DNA of 64,000 nt, from contig CAYQQM010000011.1 of the NCBI GenBank assembly GCA_964419605.1, positions 17,505 through 81,504 of the forward strand, written 5' to 3'. Shown piece by piece: positions 37,489 to 46,936 of the stretch. Below the pieces are notes generated by a model, which made no database searches, had not been told where the DNA came from, and was given only the letters and a program-made list of their open reading frames with translations. The stretch's first letter is position 1; each line of letters begins with the position of its first letter. The position numbers were made by a program, and so were the translations under genes. This DNA comes from JABFXX01 sp964419605. GTDB lineage: Bacteria; Myxococcota_A; Polyangia; Haliangiales; Haliangiaceae.

Positions 37489-40473
37489 GTGCAATCCGCT
37501 CGCCTCACAGCGTATCACCGCGATTCGTGCGTCGGGCAGGTACTCGCTGCAAGCCTCTCAAGTGGCCGAGTCCGTTCCGCGTACCTTGCCACTGCGATTC
37601 GATGGTTCGTGGCGTTGTGGGTGTTTGTCGCCGCAGTTCGCCATGGCGAGGCTGGCGATCCAACGCGCACGTATCGGACCCTCGAGACGGATCATTTTGT
37701 CGTTTACTACTGGGTGCCGCTCGACCGTGTGGCGCGTCGCGTAGCGGTAGTCGCAGAGCGCGCACATCGGACGTTAGTAACCGTGTTTGGGCACCGGCCC
37801 ACCGAGAAGACGCTGATCTACCTCGCTGACGATACGGATTCAGCAAACGGACTCGCGACCGTGTTGCCTCGTAACGCGATTGAACTCAACGCTACCGCAC
37901 CCTCGGGTTTGAGCGAGCTCGACGACCACGACGATTGGTTGTACAGCTTAGTTGCGCATGAATACACACACATTCTTCATTTGGATACGTATTCCGGGCT
38001 TCCCACGATTTACAACACCATCTTTGGAAAGACGTGGGCGCCGAACCAGATCATGCCGCGGTGGCTGATCGAGGGGATTGCCGTTTATCAAGAGTCAAAA
38101 CGGTCCGCGGGGGGGCGCAATCGCGGTACAAGGTTTGATTCATTTATTCGCACCGCGCGACAGGGAAATCAGGAGCTTCGTCTCGACGAGGTGTCGGGGG
38201 CTCCGCGTCGGTTTCCGCGTGGCAACGCCGCCTACGTTTATGGGTCGCACTTCGTGCGCTATGTATTTGATCGATTTGGCGATGACAAGTTGCGAAAAAT
38301 GTCGCACACCGCGGGTGCTCATGCGCCGCCCTACGCGGTAAATCGCCAGATTGCCAATGTCGTTGGAAAGCCGTTTACAGAACTCTATGCAGACTGGCTG
38401 GTCTATCTTCGCGATACGTATGGGATGCAGGAGATGGCCGCGGAGCGTCGTGGTCTAAGGGGTGGTCGCCCACTGACGCGGACGGCGCAAGCGAATCTGC
38501 TGCCGCGATATTCTGCGGATGGCAGCCAATTGTTTTGGCTCGAGTCCGATGGCTATTCGCCGGCTCGAATTCGCTCGATGCCGGTCGGCTCGGATGCGGA
38601 CCAGGCGCGCGATGTTCTGCAGGCCGAGGCGATCGGCTCGTTCGACGTGTTGCCTGACGGCTCTCTGATCTACGAACAGGGTAGAAGATATCGCCTCGAA
38701 TACTCGTTTTCCGACTTGTTTCGGTGGGATGCGCGTACGCATCAGACCATTCGGCTTACCAAGGGGAAGCGCGCTCGCGATCCAGCGATGTCGCCCGATG
38801 GTCGCTACATTGCATTTTCGAAAAACGAACAAGCAGAGAGCGTGTTGGCGGTGATCGATGCACTCCCAGGCGGCACAGAGACCGTGATATGGCGAGGGGC
38901 CCCATTTGACCAAGCCTATCAGCCAGCTTGGTCGCCTGATGGGACTCGGGTTGCGTTCTCGGCCTGGCGCCGCGGCGGGTATCGCGACATTTTGCTCGTC
39001 GACGTGGCGAGCCGAGAGGTGACCGAGGTGATGCGAGACCGCGCCATCGATATGTCGCCGGCTTGGTCCGCCGATGGAAATACACTCTACTTCGATAGCG
39101 ATCGGACCGGAATCGCGAACATTTTTGCGTACGATTTGGCCGACCGGTCGACGTGGCAGGTTACGAACGTCATAGGGGGAGCATTTGCGCCCAGGATTTC
39201 TCCCGATGGCTCTCGGATCGCATTTGAGAATGCGGTGCCTGCGGGGGGCTACGATCTCTACGAGCTGGTAATCGATCGCAGCACGTGGCTACCGGCCGCG
39301 GACTACCTCGATGATCGACCTTCCCCAGTAGATATTCGAGATGATGAGGCGGAAGTGTCGCCATCCCGACCCTTTCGACCCTTGGAAACGTTGGCGCCAC
39401 GCGCGTGGACTTTGGGCGTGGATAGCGCAAGTAAGACGGCGAACATCCAGACGACCGGACGGGATGCGGTCGGTCTGCACAGCTACGTGCTGGGGGTGGC
39501 GATTGACGGTGAGCGCGCCGACACCAACATCGGCGTTTCGTACAGCTATGCGGGTTTGCGTCCCGGAGTGTCTTTTGCGGGGGCGCGATCGATTGCGACC
39601 CGTGGCGGCTGGCGCGTTGACGGCGTCGGCAGACCTTATCGCCAAGAAGACTGGTCGGGCACAGCTGCTCTGAGTATCCCGTTCGAATCGCGACCGGGGG
39701 CGAGCTGGACGTTGTCGGGCAACTACAATATCGATTGGGCTCGCCTCGTTGAGCCGCCCATGATGGAGCTCGATCCCAATCAGCGTGTTCCGGTGCATCC
39801 TCCGACGGATTTCGTTCAGGCCGGTGCGGGATTGCGCCTCGCGTTTTCGAGCGTTCGCAGCTCCACGTTCAGCGTGGGCGCTACTCGCGGATATTCGCTT
39901 AGCGCATCGCTGCGACTCGATCATCCGGCTTTGGGCGCGACTTTCCGCAGTGTGACCGCAAGTTATTCCGGCGAAGGGTTTCAGCGTCTGTGGGGAAAGT
40001 CGCCCGTGCTTGCTGTGCGCGCTACCGGGGCCCTGCGCGCTGGCGACGCGGTGCGCAGTGGGGCGTTCGGCCTTGGCGGCGTTCCGGCGCAGGACATTGC
40101 TACCTCGATCGTCAACTCGATCCGAACCGCATCTACGGGGTATTTGCGCGGTTATCGAACTCGCGCTGTCGCGGGTAATCAGTATCACTTGGTGAATGCG
40201 GAGTATCGCCAAGAGCTGTGGCAGATTGAGCACGGGCTTGCCACTCTGCCGCTGTACCTACGCCGGATACACTTTGGGATTCTCACCGACCTCGGGACTG
40301 CCTTCGATACCTCGTTTGATGTTGCGAACCTGCGCTGGTCGGCGGGGGCTGCTCTGCGGCTCGATGTGCAGTTCGGCTACTTTGCTCCTGGTACGTTTGA
40401 GGTGGGTTACGCGCGCGGACTGATTCAAGGCGGCACGAATGAAACGTGGTTCCTGTTGACGGGGAGCTTATGA
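37489..40473 (+). CDS. Outer-membrane protein: peptidase-like, TolB-type propeller and beta-barrel
   Basis: 994 aa from the GTG at 37489; the start is uncertain and the frame is open far upstream. The hydrophobic WFVALWVFVAAV near residue 45 suggests a signal sequence. Next comes a gluzincin-like peptidase (LVAHEYTHILHL, with a second Glu in WLIEGIAVYQES). Residues of about 330-620 form a WD40-like/PD40 propeller (repeats such as AMSPDGRYIAFSKN and AWSPDGTRVAFSAW). The last 330 residues are a barrel rich in alternating aromatic strands, ending GTNETWFLLTGSL. It begins 7 nt after ptsI. Substrate unknown. Confidence 0.8.
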   Translation: MQSARLTAYHRDSCVGQVLAASLSSGRVRSAYLATAIRWFVALWVFVAAVRHGEAGDPTRTYRTLETDHFVVYYWVPLDRVARRVAVVAERAHRTLVTVFGHRPTEKTLIYLADDTDSANGLATVLPRNAIELNATAPSGLSELDDHDDWLYSLVAHEYTHILHLDTYSGLPTIYNTIFGKTWAPNQIMPRWLIEGIAVYQESKRSAGGRNRGTRFDSFIRTARQGNQELRLDEVSGAPRRFPRGNAAYVYGSHFVRYVFDRFGDDKLRKMSHTAGAHAPPYAVNRQIANVVGKPFTELYADWLVYLRDTYGMQEMAAERRGLRGGRPLTRTAQANLLPRYSADGSQLFWLESDGYSPARIRSMPVGSDADQARDVLQAEAIGSFDVLPDGSLIYEQGRRYRLEYSFSDLFRWDARTHQTIRLTKGKRARDPAMSPDGRYIAFSKNEQAESVLAVIDALPGGTETVIWRGAPFDQAYQPAWSPDGTRVAFSAWRRGGYRDILLVDVASREVTEVMRDRAIDMSPAWSADGNTLYFDSDRTGIANIFAYDLADRSTWQVTNVIGGAFAPRISPDGSRIAFENAVPAGGYDLYELVIDRSTWLPAADYLDDRPSPVDIRDDEAEVSPSRPFRPLETLAPRAWTLGVDSASKTANIQTTGRDAVGLHSYVLGVAIDGERADTNIGVSYSYAGLRPGVSFAGARSIATRGGWRVDGVGRPYRQEDWSGTAALSIPFESRPGASWTLSGNYNIDWARLVEPPMMELDPNQRVPVHPPTDFVQAGAGLRLAFSSVRSSTFSVGATRGYSLSASLRLDHPALGATFRSVTASYSGEGFQRLWGKSPVLAVRATGALRAGDAVRSGAFGLGGVPAQDIATSIVNSIRTASTGYLRGYRTRAVAGNQYHLVNAEYRQELWQIEHGLATLPLYLRRIHFGILTDLGTAFDTSFDVANLRWSAGAALRLDVQFGYFAPGTFEVGYARGLIQGGTNETWFLLTGSL

Positions 40474-41147
40474 CGACCGAACCTGCAGACCCAAAGCTTG
40501 GGGGCGACATCGCCGTGGATGTGTCCCGGCAACTCGTGGAGCCGCTGAATCGTTTGCGCGATCGCATTGGCTTGGTGGTCGATCATCTCGAGCGCTTTGT
40601 TGCGAAGTCGACCGGACCTACGCCTTATCCCTGGCGATCGCTGCAAACGCTTCGGCATGATCTCGCCGACGCGTACCTCGAAGTCACTCAACTCGCACGC
40701 CGGGTGGAAGAACTCGATCGCGCGTTGGCCAGCGAGGAGGTACAATGGTTTGACCTGCCAGCGACCGTGGATCTTGGCGTTCGGCTCGCGGCGCACCACC
40801 TCGGCAGCAATGTAGAGTTGATGATCGATCTCGGCACATCCCCGCTCACCCGCGGGGTCCCGGGTACGCTCGCGCTGCTCGTGGCTCACCTGGTGGCAGC
40901 TTCTGCTCACTCAGCGAGAGAAATTGCTGGCAGTTCGTTGAGCGTCCGAGTCATGGCGGAGGACGGCTGGGGCGTGGTGATGGTTGCTGACAACGGTAGC
41001 GGCGCACCGCATGCGACGAATCTTGGCGACCTCGCGCGCCACATCGTGAGTCCGTGGGGCGGTAGCGCCGATGTTGTATCGGCCCCAGGTCGAGGCTGCG
41101 CTTTTGAGCTTCGATTGGTTGCCCAACCAGCCGCCCGGCTTCCCTAG
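40470..41147 (+). CDS. Histidine-kinase-like ATPase domain protein, degenerate
   Basis: 225 aa. The N-terminal helices (VSRQLVEPLNRLRDRIGLVV) look like a DHp-type dimer but lack an obvious HExxT/P phospho-His. The C-terminal half has a GHKL G1 motif, VADNGSGAPHA, and a G2-like APGRGCAFELRL, but no clear N box. It may be a signalling partner rather than an active kinase. The ATG overlaps the stop of the upstream barrel gene. Confidence 0.65.
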   Translation: MTTEPADPKLGGDIAVDVSRQLVEPLNRLRDRIGLVVDHLERFVAKSTGPTPYPWRSLQTLRHDLADAYLEVTQLARRVEELDRALASEEVQWFDLPATVDLGVRLAAHHLGSNVELMIDLGTSPLTRGVPGTLALLVAHLVAASAHSAREIAGSSLSVRVMAEDGWGVVMVADNGSGAPHATNLGDLARHIVSPWGGSADVVSAPGRGCAFELRLVAQPAARLP

Positions 41148-41219
41148 ACTCTCCTGCGGTAAACTCTTCACCCTGTATCGCCGCTGCTTGTCTCTATCGG
41201 CAAGTGCTACACTCTCGGT

Positions 41220-42104
41220 GTGTCGATCGCGCGTCGCGATGCGCTTGTACACGTGGGGTTGTTCGCTGCGTGTTGCGCAACCACCACGCTCTATAATGGT
41301 GTCGCGTTTGGAGGTTCCCTGATGGGAATCCTCTTGTGTCACGAGTTAGGTCACTACGTGGTTGCTCGTCGCCGCGGATTGAACGTTTCGCTTCCGTATT
41401 TTATTCCATTGCCGCCGATGGTGTCGCTGGGAACCCTTGGTGCGGTGATCCGCATGGACAAACCCATCGAAGATCGCAACGCGCTGTTCGATGTTGGAGC
41501 GGCGGGCCCCATCGCTGGCCTTGTAGCCGCCGTCCCGTTGCTTGTGGTCGGCCTGCAATTGTCTCCAGTCGGGCCATCGCCACCTGAAAGCGCGATCGAG
41601 GGCAACTCGATCCTCTACGCCGTTCTGAAATACGCGGTGTTTCATCAGTGGCTCCCGAATGAACGAGGGATCGATGTGCAGCTGCACCCGATCGCCAGTG
41701 CTGCGTGGGTTGGACTGCTGCTGACAATGATCAACCTAATGCCGATCGGGCAGCTCGACGGCGGACACATCGCCCGGGCAGCGCTCGGTGACCGTCACGA
41801 AGCTTGGTCAAGATGGCTTCATCTCGCGCTGCCCTTGGTCGGGGTCGCGGTGGCCGTTGTCATGTTTGTTACGGCTCGTCGCGCGGGAACCGGCGTTTCC
41901 GGGGCGCTGCACTACGCTACATACGGTGCGGTTCCATGGTTGGTTTGGACGGCGCTGCTTGCCGTGTTGCGAGCCCGAAGCGGAGAGTATCACCCGGCGG
42001 TAAGTGATATTCCTCTTGATCCCTTGCGGCGGAGACTTACGTTCGCCATGGTGCTTGTTTTTCTGTCGATTTGGACCCCAGTTCCGCTGCGCCCTATGCT
42101 GTGA
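41220..42104 (+). CDS. Site-2-type (M50) intramembrane metalloprotease
   Basis: 294 aa with about six membrane segments. The zinc motif HELGH (about residue 42) and the distal NLMPIGQLDGGHI (third ligand Asp) are intact, so it should be active. M50 proteases cut membrane-bound regulators. The GTG start at 41220 lies 6 nt after TACACT (41208-41213), indicating a leaderless or nearly leaderless mRNA. Its substrate is unknown; histidine-kinase genes flank it. Confidence 0.88.
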   Translation: MSIARRDALVHVGLFAACCATTTLYNGVAFGGSLMGILLCHELGHYVVARRRGLNVSLPYFIPLPPMVSLGTLGAVIRMDKPIEDRNALFDVGAAGPIAGLVAAVPLLVVGLQLSPVGPSPPESAIEGNSILYAVLKYAVFHQWLPNERGIDVQLHPIASAAWVGLLLTMINLMPIGQLDGGHIARAALGDRHEAWSRWLHLALPLVGVAVAVVMFVTARRAGTGVSGALHYATYGAVPWLVWTALLAVLRARSGEYHPAVSDIPLDPLRRRLTFAMVLVFLSIWTPVPLRPML

Positions 42105-42163
42105 TCCTCCTACTCCAGGCACACTGAATGGGCACTTCGGCTGGCGATGCGGTAGGATGAGGT

Positions 42164-43309
42164 GTGAGCGTTGCGCTCGATGCTTCGGTCGAGCTGGCAC
42201 AGTTAGTGCCAATAGCGGAGCTCGTCGCGTTGGTCGTCTCGGTACAGGCTGCGCTTTCGAGCGAAGTCGGGATTTTCGACGGCGATGGCAAGTTGCTGGC
42301 GGGGGCCCCGCTGGGGCAGTTGGGGCTGCGTAGACCGATCGACCACGACGGTCGAGTCATTGGCGAGATCGCAGCGAGGGGCTCCGACTCGCATGCGGCT
42401 CTTCAGGTCATGGGCACCAGCCTTGCGCTACTGGTTCAGCGTTCGGTGCAGTCCTTGCGCGCAGCGGATTCACATGACCAAGCGCTGCGGCGAACGTTCG
42501 CGGAGCTCACCGATCACAATCAGCGTCTGAAGCGCGCTGTGGCGCGGCTTGAGGAGCTCGATCGGTTGAAGTCGAATTTCTTGGCGACGATGTCTCACGA
42601 ATTGCGTACTCCGCTGACGTCCGTGATCGGCTATGCTGAGATGATGGCAGGTGGGTTCGCCGGTACTCTGAACGGCGAGCAACGCGAATACCTTGTCACC
42701 ATTCTGTACAAAGCGGAACAACTCCTCGGCACGATTACGTCAGTTCTCGATGCCGCATCGCTGGAGTCGGGCCCGGTGGTCCTTGAGCGGGGGCCGGTAT
42801 CTCTCGCCGAAGTCGTGGCCAGCGAGGTTGCAACCTACGCACCGCAAGCTGCAAAGCACGGTATCGTCATTCGAGTCGACAACGCGGCGGAAGGGCACAT
42901 CATTGCCGATAAGAAGAAGATTCGACAAGTTGTGTCGAGCCTGGTTTCAAATGCCCTCAAGTTTACGTTAGACCACGGGTCCGTCTTGGTTGCACTCCGC
43001 CCCGGCGCCTTGTCACCTCATGAAGTCGAATCCAACGGCGCAGTGCAACTCGTGGTGACGGACTCCGGGATCGGCATTTCGCGCGACCAAGTCGCAAAGA
43101 TTTTTGAGCCATTTTTTCAAGTCGATTCCTCGTCGACTCGGGCCTTCGGCGGTACGGGGCTTGGCCTGACCTTGGCCAAGGCGTATGTCGAGGCTCATGG
43201 CGGGAGAATTTGGGTCGATTCTACTCCGGGGTCGGGCTCGACGTTCACCGCAACGTTCCCTGTCGGCGATCCGGCGCTAGGCGAAGCCCCAGCGGGGAGC
43301 AGCGATTGA
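42164..43309 (+). CDS. Sensor histidine kinase
   Basis: 381 aa, soluble. An N-terminal sensor of about 120 residues is GAF-like. It is followed by the H box FLATMSHELRTPLTSVIGYA (phospho-His near 147) and a complete GHKL domain (VVTDSGIGISRDQV, FGGTGLGLTLAKAYVE). No response regulator is adjacent. The GTG lies 5 nt after TAGGAT (42153-42158), again suggesting a leaderless transcript. It overlaps the next gene by TTGA. Confidence 0.9.
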   Translation: MSVALDASVELAQLVPIAELVALVVSVQAALSSEVGIFDGDGKLLAGAPLGQLGLRRPIDHDGRVIGEIAARGSDSHAALQVMGTSLALLVQRSVQSLRAADSHDQALRRTFAELTDHNQRLKRAVARLEELDRLKSNFLATMSHELRTPLTSVIGYAEMMAGGFAGTLNGEQREYLVTILYKAEQLLGTITSVLDAASLESGPVVLERGPVSLAEVVASEVATYAPQAAKHGIVIRVDNAAEGHIIADKKKIRQVVSSLVSNALKFTLDHGSVLVALRPGALSPHEVESNGAVQLVVTDSGIGISRDQVAKIFEPFFQVDSSSTRAFGGTGLGLTLAKAYVEAHGGRIWVDSTPGSGSTFTATFPVGDPALGEAPAGSSD

Positions 43310-44451
43310 CAGAACTTTCAGAACTTTCGCTGGCCATTCCGATCACCGTATTGTGCATCCTCATCGCCGGATTCTGCTCTGGAACAGAGGTTGCGCTATT
43401 TTCGATGCGTCGGGTAGATCGCGAGCAGCTCGGACGTCGCGACGCGTTGGTCGATCGTCGGATTTTGGCGCTGCTAGAACGCCCTCGACGGCTTATCGCG
43501 ACCGTGCTCATTGGCAACGAACTATGCGCGAGCGTGCTCGCGGTCGTGACGCTTTGCATCGTCGAGCGGAGGTTTGCGCTCAACAAGTGGTTGGCCGTTG
43601 CGCTTGCGAGCGTGATTCCATTAACTGTGTTGTTTGCGGAGGTAACGGCCAAGACCCTCGCGGCAAAAGCGCCGGTGGCCTGGGCTCGGGCGACGGTACT
43701 AACCCTGGACCTGTTGGCGGTTCTGGTAACCCCAGTGCGCTGGCTGGTTAACGCAACGGCGGAGGTAGTTCTTCGGACGCTTGGCGCAAACGCACGTACT
43801 CGTCAGACGCGCGACCTATCTGTGCAGGAGTTTCGCTCCCTGGTCGACGCCGGCTCGGACCAAGGCGAGGTCGATGCGCGAGAACGGCGGCTTATCCATC
43901 GCGTATTTGAATTCTCAGACAAGAACGTAGGCCAAATCATGACGCCGCGAGGGCGGATCTTTGGCTTGTCATACGACCTGCCGATGCAACGTTTGATTCG
44001 AGAAATCGCCCATCATGGGTTTTCTCGTGTGCCGATTTATCAAAAATCCCTCGACAACGTTCGCGGGATTGTGAACGCGAAAGATCTCATGAGCGCGGTC
44101 ACGGGGCAGGGGCCGCCAAAGCCCCTGGTGGCGTTGCTGTACGAGCCTCTATTCGTACCCCAAACGACGCCCGTGAAGCGGCTTTTTCTCGCGTTCAAAC
44201 AGCGGAAGGTCCATATGGCAATCGTGGTGAGCGAGTACGGCAAGGTGCTCGGGTTGGTGACGATGGACGACGTCCTGGCCCAGATTTTTGGCGTGATACG
44301 CGACGAGCGCACCGAGCTGCAAGCGTCGTTGCTTGGGGAACGGATTCGGTCGCGCACACCGGCTCACGGGCTTCCGAACAAGCAGGACGGCGCTCCAGCG
44401 CCCGCCGAGTCTGGCCAGACACCTCGCAAATCCGGAGAACTTTCGTCGTGA
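43306..44451 (+). CDS. DUF21/CBS-pair membrane protein (CNNM/CorC-like), first paralogue
   Basis: 381 aa. DUF21 membrane domain (FCSGTEVALFSMRRVDREQL, then LFAEVTAKTLAAK), followed by two CBS domains (SRVPIYQKSLDNVRGIVNAK; VVSEYGKVLGLVTMDDVL). The family is linked to Mg/Co transport or resistance; older names include haemolysin-like protein. It lacks the C-terminal CorC/HlyC domain present in its neighbour. The TTG start overlaps the kinase stop, and its stop overlaps the GTG of the next gene. Confidence 0.87.
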   Translation: MTELSELSLAIPITVLCILIAGFCSGTEVALFSMRRVDREQLGRRDALVDRRILALLERPRRLIATVLIGNELCASVLAVVTLCIVERRFALNKWLAVALASVIPLTVLFAEVTAKTLAAKAPVAWARATVLTLDLLAVLVTPVRWLVNATAEVVLRTLGANARTRQTRDLSVQEFRSLVDAGSDQGEVDARERRLIHRVFEFSDKNVGQIMTPRGRIFGLSYDLPMQRLIREIAHHGFSRVPIYQKSLDNVRGIVNAKDLMSAVTGQGPPKPLVALLYEPLFVPQTTPVKRLFLAFKQRKVHMAIVVSEYGKVLGLVTMDDVLAQIFGVIRDERTELQASLLGERIRSRTPAHGLPNKQDGAPAPAESGQTPRKSGELSS

Positions 44452-45701
44452 TTTCGTTGTCGACCCTGGCTGTGGTGCTACTGGGGTGCGCGGTCGCGCA
44501 AGCATTTTTTGTTAGCGCCGAGGTCGCTCTCGGCGCTTGTGATCGACACGCGCTTCGGGCGCGCGCGGCCGCTGGGCAACGAAGTTCTGCCCGCGTGGTT
44601 GCGATGTTGGATGTTCCACAAGTCACATTGGCGACTACGTTGGTCGGCGCGAATCTCGCGACGCTCGTGGCGGTTGCGATGGTTGGCGAGGTGTTCGTTA
44701 CCCGTGGCGTCTCGCCCCTGCTGGCGCCCTGTATTGCCGTCCCGCCGCTGTTGGTACTGGGCCACCTGGTCCCTAAAGCAGTCGTGCAGGCACATGCTGA
44801 CCGCGTCGTGGATTTTATCGCTCGACCTCTGCGGTTAGCCTCGTGGATGCTGCGTCCGGTTGTGGCCGTTGTGGGTGGATACGCTTCTCTGGTCACTCGG
44901 ATCACTGGCACGGATCGCAAGAAGGCGTTCCTCACTCGCGATGAGTTGGCCTTACTGATTGAGAGTGACCCGCAGACCGATAAACCCGAAATTGGCGCAG
45001 ACGAACGCGAGATGATCGCAAACGTATTTGAGTTGTCCGAGTATCAGGTCGGTGCGCTAATGGTCCCGCTATCGGAAGTGACCGCTCTGCCGGAGGATAC
45101 GCCGATCGCCGAGGCAGCGCTGGAGCTGGCCGATAAGCAACACTCGCGCATGCCGATCTACGAGTCGCGCGTCGACAACGTGATTGCGGTGGTTCATGTA
45201 TTCGATATCCTTCAAGCCGCGACCGGAAAGTTGCCGGCGAAAACCGTAGCGGAATTGGCCCATCCGCCGCTGTATGTGCCCGTGACGATGAAGGCATCGG
45301 ACCTACTAGTCCAGCTGCAAACCGATAAGCAACACCTGGCGATTGTCGTTGACGAGTACGGGGGCGCGGTCGGCATCGTGACGGTCGAGGATCTACTGGA
45401 AACGATCGTCGGAGAGATCGATGATGAGCACGACTCTCCCGAACCGCTCCAGATTCGAGCCGATCGCCCCGGCGTTTGGCGCGTTCAAGCTCGCACGCAG
45501 GTGGCACGTCTCAACGCAGAGCTTGGCTTGTCGCTTCCGGAAAGCGATAGCTATGAGACGATCGCGGGCCTGGTCATCGAGCGATTGCGACATATTCCGA
45601 GCCCCGGCGAATCGGTTTCGTTTCCGGGGGTGACGATCGAGGTTGTCGCCGCCAGCGATCGTTCGATCGAGGCCGTGCGCATTACACGGCGCAAGGCCTA
45701 G
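44448..45701 (+). CDS. DUF21/CBS/CorC_HlyC membrane protein, second paralogue
   Basis: 417 aa with DUF21 membrane region (FFVSAEVALGACDRHAL), two CBS domains (SRMPIYESRVDNVIAVVHV; VVDEYGGAVGIVTVEDLL) and a complete C-terminal CorC_HlyC domain ending in VEAVRITRRKA. Together with the overlapping upstream paralogue it could form a heteromeric transporter, as tandem pairs of this family often do. Its end overlaps hemH (convergent) by 4 bp. Confidence 0.9.
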   Translation: MISLSTLAVVLLGCAVAQAFFVSAEVALGACDRHALRARAAAGQRSSARVVAMLDVPQVTLATTLVGANLATLVAVAMVGEVFVTRGVSPLLAPCIAVPPLLVLGHLVPKAVVQAHADRVVDFIARPLRLASWMLRPVVAVVGGYASLVTRITGTDRKKAFLTRDELALLIESDPQTDKPEIGADEREMIANVFELSEYQVGALMVPLSEVTALPEDTPIAEAALELADKQHSRMPIYESRVDNVIAVVHVFDILQAATGKLPAKTVAELAHPPLYVPVTMKASDLLVQLQTDKQHLAIVVDEYGGAVGIVTVEDLLETIVGEIDDEHDSPEPLQIRADRPGVWRVQARTQVARLNAELGLSLPESDSYETIAGLVIERLRHIPSPGESVSFPGVTIEVVAASDRSIEAVRITRRKA

Positions 45702-46708
45702 ACGGGGCGCACGCCGAGATGCCTGGTTGCGATCGCGGATACCGCCTCGATCCACGCGGGCGACGCATTAAGCGACGGTACGAGAACGAGTTCTTCGCCG
45801 CCGGCAGCCCGAAACTGTTGCCGCGCCCGGATGCCAATTTCTTCGAGTGTTTCGAGACAATCGGCGACGAATGCGGGACATAGGACCGCAAGGCGTTTCA
45901 CGCCCGACGCCGCGAGTTGGTCGATGACGACATCGGTGTAAGGAGTGATCCAAGGTGTCCGACCTAGCCGCGACTGAAAACAAACCGTGTGCTGCGCGAG
46001 CGCTAGCCGCGCGGCTAGCTCCCGCGCAGTGGCAAAGCACTGACTTCGATAGCATCTGGATAGCGTTCTGTCGCAACATGATGCGTTCGTAAGGCATGTT
46101 GCATCGCCGCTTTTTCGGATGTGACGTTCCGGGAGACCATGAAACGAGAACAGCACGTGGTCGGGCTGAGCTGCTTGGAGCGCAGGCCCAGCGACTGCAA
46201 CCCACGCATCCACAAATCCCGGGTCGGAAAAAAATGCGGGGACGATGTCGAGAGCAGGAACGTCCCAACGGGATTTGGCCAGCTCCAGGACGCGCGCGAC
46301 TGCTGTAGATGTCGATGACGCGGCGTGTTGGGGAAACAACGGCAGAACCACGATGCGGTCGCAGTCCTGCATGGCATCGAGGGCATCCGCGATGCTGGGC
46401 TGGCCATAGCGCATGGCCAACACGACGCGCCAGGCAGGCCCGAGCCGCTGTTGCACGCCGGACGCGAGGTCGCGAGAATGGCTCAGCAGCGGTGACCCGA
46501 GCGCCGCATCCCAAATCTGCTGATACGCGTGGGCGCTTTTGGCAGGCCGGAAAGGGAGAATCACGAAATTGAGTAGCAGCGCGCGACCTACGGGATTGAT
46601 GTCGATCACGCGCGGGTCGGACAGGAACTCTCGCAAGTACCGGCGAACCGCAGCGGCGGTCGGTTCGTGCGGCGTACCGAGATTGATGAGGAGTAAGCCG
46701 GTGGGCAC
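45698..46708 (-). CDS. hemH: Ferrochelatase with Cys-rich segment
   Basis: 336 aa. It inserts Fe(II) into protoporphyrin in the last step of haem synthesis. LLINLGTPHEP at the start and FSFHGLPERHI with the catalytic His are conserved, as is VCPAFVADCLETLEE. Between residues of about 205 and 230, six cysteines (CLTNASCCDRTLSRCYRSQC) suggest an internal [2Fe-2S] cluster; ferrochelatases of that type are known from several bacteria, including myxobacteria as I recall. It is a single gene on the minus strand. Confidence 0.93.
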   Translation of the reverse strand: MPTGLLLINLGTPHEPTAAAVRRYLREFLSDPRVIDINPVGRALLLNFVILPFRPAKSAHAYQQIWDAALGSPLLSHSRDLASGVQQRLGPAWRVVLAMRYGQPSIADALDAMQDCDRIVVLPLFPQHAASSTSTAVARVLELAKSRWDVPALDIVPAFFSDPGFVDAWVAVAGPALQAAQPDHVLFSFHGLPERHIRKSGDATCLTNASCCDRTLSRCYRSQCFATARELAARLALAQHTVCFQSRLGRTPWITPYTDVVIDQLAASGVKRLAVLCPAFVADCLETLEEIGIRARQQFRAAGGEELVLVPSLNASPAWIEAVSAIATRHLGVRPV

Positions 46709-46899
46709 GCGTTACACGTCGGCCTAGCCATGCAGAAAGTCAAGCATAGCGAGGCCCGAAACACGCGGCTTCGTAACCCCCTAATAATCAACCGGATGGC
46801 TGCCCGGATGACCCGCGATTCGTGTCAAATCACGCACATAGCCAAACTCCCGTAAACTCATTTGATTACTAGTACTTAAAAGAACTTCTGCCTTCTTGT

Positions 46900-46927
46900 T
46901 TGACCTCGTTCTGTTCCGCTGCATGAT
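46900..46927 (+). promoter_or_regulatory. Possible promoter upstream of the DUF3052 gene
   Basis: TTGACC (46900-46905), a 16-bp spacer and CATGAT (46922-46927), ending 9 nt before the ATG at 46937. The AT-rich stretch 46855-46890 just upstream could act as an UP-like element. The rest of the 228-bp gap after hemH shows nothing else. Confidence 0.4.
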
Positions 46928-46936
46928 TCGTGGGCC

